A stretch of DNA of 64,000 nt, taken from assembly GCA_014058105.1 (NCBI GenBank), contig JACGCM010002198.1, positions 1,005,001 to 1,069,000 on the forward strand, written 5' to 3'. The position numbers and the translations under genes were made by a program. A model generated the notes under the pieces. The model saw only the letters and a list, made by a program, of their open reading frames with translations, did no database searches and was not told the origin of the DNA. Numbering within the stretch: position 1 is the first letter of the stretch; each line of letters opens with the position of its first letter. Source of the DNA: Kingdonia uniflora (Eukaryota > Streptophyta > Magnoliopsida > Ranunculales > Circaeasteraceae). Positions 54,939-64,000 of the stretch are shown one piece after another.

Positions 54939-55889
54939 AAAAAATTCAACATATTTTAGTGTTTATTTTGAGATATGCAAGTATCTTTCTACTTTCATTA
55001 TCTTACTTGTTAATAAAATGGGGACTTTAAAACTCTTAGTTTATTTCTTTTTACAGGTATGGAATTGGTTCTAGAATAGGAGATATGGTCAAGTCTCCTG
55101 GCAAGCTAAGGGTTTCGTCTCTACCTTAGGATGATTTAGTTCCCATGAGAAATGCACCTCATTTTGTACCTGGACCTGTACCTGTTGTGCCTGTACTTGT
55201 ACCTGCTCCTCCTGGTAAATTCTATAAACTATATACTCAGAGTTGCAAATCTCCTTGTTGTTCACACCTATATGGTAGCTACAAATGCGGGGTGAAGAAA
55301 ATTAAATGACAAGGCTGGTTAGATAGGGCCCCATTCACTACCCGCGGAGAAGATTTCAAGATGGAAAGAGTCTTTTATGTTACATCGAAAAGGCTAGGAA
55401 AGAGGTTTCACTAACTAAAGCTCAAGAGCATCATTTTAACCATGGAATCCAAATTAACATCTTGTCTGCCCCAAATTTTAAGTTCGAGCTCTCAAGCTAC
55501 AAAAACCTCAAACTATATGATTTTTTTTTTCAGCCTAAAATATTCAGAGAGCTTTTTGTGAAGTTTTTTCAAATTTACGACACTATTGCATATGCTCTTA
55601 TGACTTCAATAGTTTTTGTTTTGGCCTTAGATAATAATTACACTACCAAGTTGGCTTAGCATTTTTTATTTCTTATTTTTAACAAACTGGGATTAATTAG
55701 TACATTCAACCCGGAAGAAAATTACATTCACCTTCTTCCCAAATGTACAATTATCTACCTTCCTCGTTTGTTACCTTATAATTAATAACTTAAAAATGAA
55801 AGAAACAAATAATGAATAATAACTAGAAAATGAAGGAAGAAGATACATTTTAAATTACTGCAAAACCTACATAAACGAACAATTCCCTT

Positions 55890-57110
55890 CTTCAAACTTT
55901 ACTGCCGTGAGTTTAGTCATCATCCATGCCTCCATCTCCACCATCATCCACACCCACTTCTTGATTACCATAGTTGATGGTATTGTTTTCTGTCACATCC
56001 AGATGGCTCTGAACTTCCTCAATCATGGCTTCAACCTTTTCACTACTTTCATGGTTGGCATATTTTCACCGCTGAAAAATGTGGTATATGGTTTTCTTAT
56101 CTTGAATATACATTGATGTTCTTCAGCATTCTTCACTAAGTTGCACCAATGCTCATTTTGCTACAATGTCGATGAAGAACCTACCACCAGGACTGAAGAC
56201 CTTGCTCTAGTTATCCCCACATTCATTCTTCAGGAATCTGCCACAAACCCAATGCTTTTGTTTTTGTTGGCTCTAACACAAGAAAATATTGCAACGACTT
56301 TTTCCCGTCCCTAAAACCCATCCACAGTATTTATATCGACTAATTTATCCGACTCAACGCCAAACTTATCACGGAAAGCATCACGGAAGAGCTTCATTTG
56401 ATCTCCGTAAGGTGATATTATTGTTATTTGAGAACTTGAACTGTAATTCGGGTCACTATTGTTTTGAGATGGTTTGAGTTCAGGATAACGAGTAACCAAA
56501 TTCTTACACATAAGAAGGAAAACTCAACCTCGTCCTCATTTACAAATGAGCCACTTCCAGAGGCTGGGATTCAACCCCTTCTTCAATGACAAAAAAAAAA
56601 ATGGCCCAAAGCAGCAGTAGTCATGCCATGATCTGTGAGTTTGATCCTTCACGTCAGGCCCATCCTCCAATTCATTTTTATAGAATTCTTTCAAAGGAAA
56701 GCAACTTATCTCGGATGTATGCAATATTGGGTCTTCCGTATCTGTACTGGATACTCAGCTTTTTGAAATCTCTTTAATAAGCTCATACCATATCCGTGTT
56801 TCTCAGCAATGGTAGAAATTACAGTGGCTAGCAACTGATCTGGATCACCAACCAGAAATACTTACTTGCATCCATTGGCTAATGTGACAAGAGTTGTTGG
56901 TTCCACATCTTGAACAGCTTTGTCGATTATAACAACATCAAACACGTGATTCAACTTGCTGAAAAGATTTGAGCCGCTAAAACTAAGAGTGGAAAATACT
57001 ATGACTGCTTCACAAAGAGCTGAAGCACGGATACTGTCACTGTCACCTCCAGTAGCTCCATGTTTTTTTGCATCAGCTATTGATTGATCTATTCCTGAGA
57101 GTTTCTGTTA
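55890..57110 (-). pseudogene. MAA3: Captured SEN1-family helicase (MAA3-like) C-terminal fragment
   Basis: Minus-strand pieces in order: IDQSIADAKKHGATGGDSDS; VIVFSTLSFSGSNLFSKLN; DVVIIDKAVQDVEPTTLVTL (Walker B, family DExxQ with E to K); VFLVGDPDQL and KHGYGMSLLKRF; SCFPLKEFYKNELEDGPDVK; ITIISPYGDQMKLFRDAFRD, then KLVDINTVDGF; and a degraded C-terminus to about 55900. This is the superfamily 1B RNA/DNA helicase core of SEN1/MAGATAMA 3-like proteins. Stops and shifts, and the changed Walker B residue, rule out activity. No clear introns over 1.2 kb: either a long exon or a cDNA-like source. Confidence 0.85.
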
Positions 57111-57265
57111 CAAATGCAGACGTATTCTTTCTATTCTCTAACATTTTTTTTCACCGCTTTACATTCGTTTAGTTCTATTTCCAAAAATTATTTCATATGT
57201 TTGGATATTTATATCTATAGCTTTTTTAGAGCTACAAATTTGGTCAGACTATCTCAAATATTGTA

Positions 57266-57383
57266 TTTCTTGGTAAACTATTGTTTTATTCAATGGAAGC
57301 CACTATGAATTAGCCTCTCTTTTTTTCTTGGTAAACTATTGTTTTATTCAATGGAAGCCACTATGAATTAACCATTTTTTTTT
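57266..57383. repeat. Exact direct repeat, about 55 bp, two copies
   Basis: TTCTTGGTAAACTATTGTTT ... CCACTATGAATTA occurs twice in a row, separated by a T-rich linker. It appears recent, as no mismatch is seen. Confidence 0.85.
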
Positions 57384-57389
57384 CTTGAA

Positions 57390-58090
57390 AAAAAAAACAC
57401 TTTTCGATCGCTGCTCTTCTTATAGTCTTGCAACTAACCTCAAGGAGTTCAAGAAAATATTTGTAAGTACACATGTAAGTAAATGTAACCTTTCTTATGA
57501 TATGTAGCCTTAATTTCTATTTTCATATGGAGTCTCTAACCAGAGGATATAATTCTTATGCTTAGCTCATTTTTTGGACTCTAATCTTGTACATAGACAA
57601 CTTATGGGGATCCAGAATGTATAATTGTCACGGAGGTGAAATCCTTCAAACAAATAGGTATTTTGATCTTGTTCTGTATTTTTTTTTATATTTTTTATGA
57701 ATGCAATCATTTTATTGTGTACTCACATTTACAGAGCTAATGTTTAATTTGTATGCTTTGACAGGTTTACAAATTTATCGAGATTAGTAAAAATATGCAA
57801 AGGCACTCAAATGCTGCAAACATTCTGGCAGTGAAACATCTGAGACCCTTCTTTATGGTTATTTTATTAGTTTTTGTGTGCATTGGTTAAGTTTACCAGT
57901 GATTTAGCTTTGTAAATCAAATAATGAAGTGATTAAGTTCAAACACATTATATTGAATACAAATAATATAATTTATGTAGAATATGGTGGTGGCCCTGTA
58001 AAGAGGAGGATAGGGCAGTGAATTGACAATATTTGATTTTTATTTTTATTTTTATTTTATTTTTGTATTTTTTGAGGTATTGGCGTCATT
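57390..58090. other. CACTA2 interior, nothing identified
   Basis: AT-rich DNA with a splice-like TTTGACAG at 57766 and short exon-like codons after it, but no recognisable protein. Confidence 0.4.
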
Positions 58091-58421
58091 TTAAAAATGT
58101 CATTGTTGATATATGAAAATGCTACTACATCACTTTAAATATAACGTTAAAAGATTTCAACTACATCATTTTTTAATGACGTCAATAGAATACATTAGCC
58201 GGCCGACCACCGGAATTTGTATCAATAGCGTCATTTTTTGAAACCCCTTATACGTCACTTAATTAATGACGTTAGTACATATCTTTCCGCGTCACTTATT
58301 TAATAACGTTGTTAGCCTCTACCTTTCCACGTCATTGCCTTCGACGTCATTTGTGCACATGACGTTAAATCCCTTTTACGTCATTTTTTTAATGACGTAA
58401 AAACCCATATTTGTTGTAGTG
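58090..58421. repeat. Right subterminal repeats of CACTA2
   Basis: At least ten copies of ACGTCAT/ATGACGT in both orientations, for example TTTTTTAATGACGTAAAAAC at the very end. Several could form hairpins. Confidence 0.85.
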
Positions 58422-58440
58422 TATGTATTGTCATTGATAG

Positions 58441-59408
58441 GTCCTAAATCCAAGGTGACGAGGAAGGAGTCTTTGTTGGATATAGTTGCTCAGGAAGGGA
58501 CAGAGCTCGAAGCTGTGCTGAAAGAACTCGGTATTAGCAGAAAGAAACATGCTAACAGCCAATCTGAGAAAGTGCAAAAGTCTTCATTGATGAGGCTAAT
58601 GACGGGTGATGGCAGCAAGAATAAAGGAACTAAAGAGGAGAGGTGAGTAAATCTTCCCAAGACCTCTAGAGAGGACTTCGTGGGTATGCCAGAGTCAACT
58701 ACATTGAGCAAACTAGCTCCAACGTTTCCCAAGAAGAAGATGTTGAAGCGTGGTTCAACCTATGGAACCACAGGAAGTGGTGAGGTTACAGGAAAGGCAA
58801 AAAAGAGAAGGGTTGAACCTTCTGATTTAATGGGGTGAAAGTCAGAGAGGATAGACCTGCTATAGAAGATGAGCTTAAAGCGGTAAAAGAAAGGGTGAGG
58901 GTTGCAGCTCGTAATAAGGAGAAGGAGATGAGAAAAATGGTAAGCTCATTTGCTTGAATATGTGATGCATTTTGTATTGTAATTTAGGGTAACAATGAGC
59001 TCAATCTTGTTTATTTTGAAGGTTGCTCTTTTGATAAAGGGGCTATGCCTCAGGGTCGAGGAGGAGAAATCTGAGCGGAGGAAGGGGGAAGTCAAGCTTG
59101 AAAAGAACATAGCTCAATTGAAGGCTGAATTGATCAAGGAGGGGAAGCGGCTGGAGGCCCTAAAGGCTTCTCAAGTGGCGGAGATCAATAATTTGTCCGC
59201 GAAAGCGAGAGTGAACATTGAGGAGGTGGTAACTGAGGTGAATGCCATCATGGTGGGCACCTATATTGAAGAGGAGAAAGATGATAAGGCAGAAGATGTT
59301 GTTGTTGGAGTTGTGGACGGGTTGGATGGTGTCTCTCCCCAAACGGTGCAAGACAACCAAGGGGATGACAATGAGCGTCCGGAGGGAGAAAAAGAGAAGA
59401 TAAAGTAG
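58441..59408 (+). pseudogene. ORF-d exons 2 and 3, element B
   Basis: After the acceptor TTGATAG (58440), exon 2 reads SKVTRKESLLDIVAQEGTEL and a basic Ser/Lys-rich region to about 58939, with one shift near 58830. An intron of 82 nt (58940-59021) follows; exon 3 is a coiled coil (KGLCLRVEEEKSERRKGEVK, VNIEEVVTEVNAIMVGTYIE) with a highly acidic end (EGEKEKIK, stop 59408). A's gene has introns in the same two places. Confidence 0.7.
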
Positions 59409-59491
59409 AATGTTGATTTTGTAGTTGTATGAATGGTTTTTGGAATGTTGTCAACTGATGGGATATCGTTTGTCGGATGGAATTTTGTAGG

Positions 59492-61356
59492 CTAAGATGT
59501 TCTTGCAAACCTTGTTGTAGGAACTTAAGGAAATGTGCCTCGGAATAAAAGATTTAGAAATTGAGCTTGATAAGGAAAGAGATGTTCCAGTGTCCCTGTT
59601 GTCTTCGTAAACAGAGCTACAGGTTAGAAAAGAGAAAAAAATATTACACTTGTATGCTTCCTTAGTATATAGCTATAAAGTAGAGAAAATAGAGTGTTGA
59701 GATAGACCAAAAGCCTATTATCAGTTTAGGGGTAATAACACTGAAATGGTGTATAGAAATATTTAAGTATTGACAGATTAAAGTATGGAGAATGTATACC
59801 TTAGAATTAGAGGTATGTATTATAGATTATCCATCCGAGGCTGTACTTCGACCTTAAGTTTAGAAGTAGTTTCCCACAGTAGATGCCAAAAAATATATAT
59901 CTCGTTAAAAAAATTAGATATATGTGTTGAGTGAGTATTCTAAATTGAACTTGATATACTGTATATGTAATGTACAGGTCAAATTAGATTCAGCTCGCTT
60001 GAGCGAAGATGTGATACGCCAATATAACCAAGAATTTGCAGAAGAATTTTATAGGATGAGAGAGACGAATGAAGACAGGGAAGATCAACATATAAAGGTA
60101 TACTTCAAGTTTGTGGAGGCAACCCAAACTACTATCAACCACGCTCAAATGATCGAGGAGATGGATGCTGAAATTAATAAATGGCAAAAAGAGCTCGCGG
60201 AGATGAAAGAACATGCAGCAAAGCTTAAAAGTCAGAATGATGCGCTGATGGCAAAGAGTAGGGATGCTGACATGGCTCAACTCCGTATACAGGTATTAGA
60301 AAAATCAGAGGAAGGGTTAAGTTTTTCTGCGGCTAGTCTGATGGACCAAATGATTAGCAAAATGAACGATCAGGAGAAAACTCGAGCTGATCTAGTAAAT
60401 ACCAGAATTGAGCTGGAGAGATCAAAAAAGAATATGGTTGAGAAAGATAACGAGCTGAAGAAAGCTTGAGATGATCTATCTACCTCTGAAGTTATGGTTA
60501 AACAGTTGCATATAGCTTTACCTGCTAAAGATATGGAGTTTCGGACGGTGCAACGGAAGTGTGATGAGTTGAATGAAAGGGTGGCACAATTGAAGACCGA
60601 ATTGACTCATGCCAATTCGCGTGCCAGAAACGCCGAGGCAGGGGATCGCTTAAGGAGAAATAAAAGTGATACCAAGGTCTCCCTTGCTTAAGGGAATGTA
60701 GTTGCCTATCAGCTCAAATAAGGGAGCTTGAGGGAATTATGGCTCAAACTCAAGGTAATTTTCGACATGGAAATGAGCGGTTAAGGAAGTGCCAAAGTAA
60801 GTTGGATGCTGCTCTTTCCAAGGAATAAGAGTTAGTGCAGGCTATCAGAGGGAAGAAGATTTTGATAAAGAAGAAAGAAAAACTGTTACAAAAAACATTG
60901 GCTGGGGAGGATTTAAACATGGAGATTGAGACACTTCGAGCTCAGGTGGCAGAATTGAGGGCGATTAAGCAAACTAAATTAGCTAGAGCTGATAAGAAGG
61001 TAAAAGAAAGCATTGCATTCATGGATCGAGTACATAATGATATGGAATGGCAAAGAAAATGGTATAAGTAGTTGGAAAATTGCCTTCAGGGGGCGAGAAC
61101 AATTTTTTCTAAGGCGATTATACCCATGGCATCGCACTCAGAATTGGTGATGGCGGTGATTGCCTATTTTGTAGATGAGGTAAAAAGGCTTGAGTTAGAG
61201 AAGAATACCTTGCATGACTGTTTGTCAGAAAAGGAATGCATTTGCAGAGTTGATATAGATCGAGGAAATTGCATGAACTCTCTGAAAATAGAGTTTGGCC
61301 CTCGACCTGCTAAATTGGTAGAACAGGGTAAAATTTCTGTAACTATTCAAGCTTGA
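59492..61356 (+). pseudogene. ORF-e, antisense coiled-coil protein, element B
   Basis: A first exon from about 59492 (MFLQTLL, TAG, ELKEMCLGIKDLEIELDKER) ends TELQ at a GT donor (59629). The next starts after GTACAG (59978) with VKLDSARLSEDVIRQYNQEF and stays open for about 160 codons to 60469 (MIEEMDAEINKWQKELAEMK, SLMDQMISKMNDQEKTRADL), then LHIALPAKDMEFRTVQRKCD and later coiled coils to RPAKLVEQGKISVTIQA and TGA. Only a handful of stops (TGA 60467, TAA 60688 and 60827, TAG 61069) interrupt about 450 residues, which points to a long parallel coiled coil. A has the same protein. Function unknown; a structural or assembly role is conjecture. Confidence 0.65.
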
Positions 61357-61482
61357 GAATCTATGGTTGGTCATGCTCCTGTAGTGGGGGAAAGCATAGC
61401 TGACCTCCCCACAGCAGAAAAGAATCCATTGTAGTTATTGTATATGTAACCTGAAAAAGTATTTGGCGCAGACATATTATGA

Positions 61483-61966
61483 GATGAAAGCTAGTTTTAC
61501 CTTTGTTTTATCTTATGTCTGGTAGAGCTCCTCGATTGAAAACTAGTATTAACTTTGTTTTAATCTCAGAAATTTAGTAGAGTCAGTCAAATCAAGTGTT
61601 ATCCTTGATTTAAGTGGTATAATATCGCAACTATAATGAGTGTGATGAAAGCTAGTTTTACCTTTTCTTTATCTTATGTCTGGTAGAGCTCCTTGATTGA
61701 AAACTAGTATTACCTTTATTTTAATCTCAAAAATTTAGTAAAGTCAGCCAAATCAAGTGTTGTCCCTGATTTAACTGGTATAATATCACAGCTATATTGA
61801 GTGAGATCAAAGCTAGTTTTATCTTTTCTTTATCTTATGTCTAGTAAAACTCCTTGATTGAAAACTAGTATTACTTTTGCTTTAATCTTGGAAATTTAAA
61901 AGAGTCAGTCAAATAAAGTTTTATTCTTGTTTTAACTGGTATAGAGGTCGATTAAAAGCTAGTAAT
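61483..61966. repeat. Tandem array between pol and the antisense ORFs, element B (161-bp unit, 3 copies)
   Basis: GAGATGAAAGCTAGTTTTAC-type starts lie at 61483, 61644 and 61805, exactly 161 bp apart. Each copy holds GATTGAAAACTAGTATTACC and a CAAATCAAGTGTT segment absent from A's 45-bp units. Same location as the array in A. Confidence 0.9.
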
Positions 61967-62179
61967 ACCTATACTTTAATCTATGCATTGTTTACGAAGT
62001 AGAGAGATGTGTGAGAGAAAAGAAACTCGGAAGTTTTCATTGAATAAAAAAAGATGTACATTGGATGGAGATGGAAACCTCTCTTTTGGAATGTAAGGGT
62101 GAGAAATTAAAATGAAGTAGTGATGGGCTTAACGATAGTACCATTTCAGTCTCCTAGTATTCCAAGGATTTGAGATATG

Positions 62180-63300
62180 AACTCCCTCTTCCGTCATGAG
62201 GTAATATGATCCCAGGCCTGAGAGACCTGTGATAAGGAATGAACCCTCCTAATTTTCTGCTAGTTTCCTAGTGTGAGGCTCTTTATGCATTAAGAGATTT
62301 CTCTAAGGACGAGATGATCAATTTGGAAGCTACAGCTTCTGACTCGTTTGTTGTACGAACTGGCCAGCATATGGCAAAATTGACCTAGGTTAGCGATGGT
62401 GTTTTCCTAGTCTCATCGATCCAATTGCGGTTACAGGCCAATTCAAACTCATTTTCTTTATCAGTTAGCTCGTGATCTATGACTGGATGATGGTATTTTG
62501 AGGGAATGACGGCCTCGGTCCCATAGGCAAGGAGGAACGGTGTGCAGCCAATTGATTTACATGGAATGATACGATATGCCCATAAGACATAAGGCAGTTC
62601 TCGAACCCAGTTTCCTTTTTTTGTGAGTGAAGCCTTTTCTTGAGTCCATCCACAATGGTTTTGTTAGTGATTTTGGCTTGGTCATTGCCTTGGGGGTAAT
62701 AGGGGTTGGATGGTAAATGTATGATATTACGTTAGTTGAGGAAAGCTACGACTTTTTCTCCAACAAATTATGGCCCATTATCGATACGAATTAGGTGGGG
62801 GTATCCAAACCGAGTAATGATGTGTTCTCAGATAAAAAAGATGACCTCTTCTTCTCTGGTTTGACAGAGTGGAACTGCCTCTAACAATTTTATAAAATAA
62901 TCTATAGCTATAAGTAGGTATTGGCGGTTATATTGAAAATTAGGAAATTCACCAGCAAGATCGAACGCCCATCTTTTGAATGGCCAAAAGACCTTGCTTG
63001 CATGTAGTTTGAGCGCTGGTCTACGTATCATTTGTCCATGTCACTAACATTTATAATATTAGCGTGAGTACTATTCTGCTTGCTTGTGCATGCCCAGCCA
63101 AAATACTCCTTGTGTAATGGCTCTGTTTGCGAGTGATCGACCTGCGGTGTGGGAGCCATAAGTCCCGTCATGTAAATCACGGAGCATCTCATCCACTTTC
63201 TTTCGGGAGAGGTACTTGAGGAAAGGCCCTGTGACTAAACGGCGGTATAAGGTACCATTTAGATTTGTGTAGCGCTTTGAGTTGTCGATTAGCTGTCAGC
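62180..63300 (-). pseudogene. Integrase, element B
   Basis: Minus-strand frames parallel to A's integrase: KRWAFDLAGEFPNFQYNRQY (D present, as at the start of the core), LIAIDYFIKLLEAVPLCQTR (catalytic Asp kept, Ala in A), EEEVIFFI, then broken frames to 62200 with VLWAYRII-type and LLAYGTEAVIP-type motifs. The zinc-finger part lies at 63060-63290. The copy is dead through stops. Confidence 0.85.
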
Positions 63301-64000
63301 ACTCCTTTGGATCAGTTGGAAGTGGTCCATTGTATTTGTTGTCGATACAAAGGAAGACAAGGAAGGGCTTTCGCCAATCGTCGTCTACCCCTTCATTGCC
63401 CCCAGTGTTGATCATGCATATAGAAATGTAATTAATGTTAGGGGTTGAAATTACTTTGATCTGCAGATATCGAGCTTCTGTTCCCAATACCCCGGCTAGA
63501 TATGCCAAGGAATCAGCGTGTCTATTTTCACCTCGAGGAAGATAATTGAGAGTTGCTTGCACGAGCATGCTCATCCCATCTGCAATGAGGGCTGCGTATT
63601 CAATAATCTTGACATTCCTCATAGTAATGGTGGACGATGAGTAATGAAACTGTATAAACTGAGAGTTCTGGAATACCGAGCTCAAGTGTGAGGTCGAGTC
63701 TATGAATGAGAACTTTGTATTTAGCAACATTGTTGGAGGCCTTAAAATCTAAGTAGATTGATTTTTTAATTTTTTCATTGGAAGGGGTAATCAGTACAAT
63801 TCCAATTCTTGACTCTGCGGGTCATATTAAACCATTTGTGATAAGTCTCCACCATTTCTTTATAATCCATTCAGCTCACTCGTCAAATGCTTTATGGGGT
63901 GGATCTTCTATAGTTTTCTCTGCAAGGTCAGGATCATGCTCTTCCCACTTAGGATCTTCAACTGGAAAATCTACAAGAAAATTGGCAACGGCCTGACCCT
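63300..64000 (-). pseudogene. Archaeal-type RNase H (aRH), element B, cut by window edge
   Basis: Minus strand: SRIGIVLITPSNEKIKKSIY, LDFKASNN, LELGIPELSVYT, LIVHHYY, then NYLPRGENRHADSLAYLAGV, the typical C-terminal end of the second RNase H of Tat elements. The first RNase H and RT would lie to the right of 64000. Confidence 0.85.

Larger units (their letters stand above)
51051..58421. mobile_element. CACTA DNA transposon 2, with captured helicase and E3-ligase fragments
   Basis: The left end reads CACTAAACAAAATCAAC and the right end, on the minus strand, CACTACAACAAATATGGG; the 3-bp duplication TAT flanks it (51048-51050, 58422-58424). ACGTCA-type motifs are dense near both ends. No transposase recognised. 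Removing 7371 bp plus the duplication leaves an 83-nt intron in ORF-d of B, against 85 nt in A. Confidence 0.9.
46671..64000 (-). mobile_element. Tat-lineage Ty3/gypsy retrotransposon B, right part off-window
   Basis: The 3' LTR at 46671 adjoins a probable target duplication GTATG (46666-46670). Layout matches A: polypurine tract, antisense ORF-a to ORF-e on the plus strand, repeat array, then integrase and archaeal-type RNase H on the minus strand at 62200-64000. CACTA2 (51051-58421) is nested within. RT, gag and the 5' LTR lie beyond 64000. Confidence 0.9.

Overview
This is repeat-dominated, AT-rich nuclear DNA of a flowering plant, probably a eudicot; the species cannot be read from it. 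Evidence for a plant is the set of element types (Tat-lineage Ty3/gypsy with dual RNase H and antisense ORFs, CACTA DNA transposons, a Tourist-like MITE, PIF/Harbinger and LINE relics) and fragments of plant genes (RNA polymerase II RPB2, a SEN1/MAA3-type helicase, a BOI/SBP1-type E3 ligase, a type I inositol polyphosphate 5-phosphatase). I found no intact host gene, no rRNA or tRNA gene and no CRISPR array.

Layout, left to right. 1-3302: gag, primer-binding site and 5' LTR of a minus-strand Tat element (D, rest off-window), its LTR carrying an array of about 79-bp repeats. 3442-14368: 3' part of a plus-strand Tat-type element (E): antisense Transposase_28-like gene, polypurine tract, 3' LTR. 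E is split at 5417-12678 by a 7.3-kb CACTA element (CACTA1, target duplication GAT) that carries RPB2 exons and introns. 14374-21914: 3' part of another plus-strand Tat element (C) with a full set of antisense ORFs and a 3' LTR, itself holding a Tourist-like MITE. 21915-23694: unassigned DNA with a tandem duplication. 23695-43298: complete minus-strand Tat element A, bounded by LTRs and a perfect ATCAT target duplication, with a chromovirus (F, 30211-36054) nested in its antisense coiled-coil gene. 43299-46670: continuation of the pre-A DNA with a PIF/Harbinger relic, a LINE relic and a 5-phosphatase pseudogene. 46671-64000: third minus-strand Tat element B, inserted into that 5-phosphatase copy and running off the right edge; a 7.4-kb CACTA element (CACTA2, target duplication TAT) sits inside an intron of B's antisense gene and carries helicase and E3-ligase fragments.

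The unifying signal is an antisense gene cassette in Tat elements A, B and C. Between pol and the 3' LTR, on the strand opposite gag-pol, the same ORFs occur in the same order: ORF-a (71 aa), ORF-b (about 87 aa), ORF-c (about 65-145 aa, probably spliced), ORF-d (Transposase_28/'putative gypsy type transposon'-like, with introns) and ORF-e (long coiled coil). ORF-a and ORF-b each have a TATA-like box upstream in all three copies. Antisense extra ORFs in Tat elements are known as a class; the small ORFs and paired internal promoters are what I would check first.

Nearly all coding regions are decayed, often by changes that look like C-to-T/G-to-A transitions (TGG or CAG to TAG, Asp to Asn at catalytic sites). 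ORF-a and ORF-b of A and the 146-codon ORF at 12685 remain open. Domain and family names come from motif recognition by eye; no database search was run.
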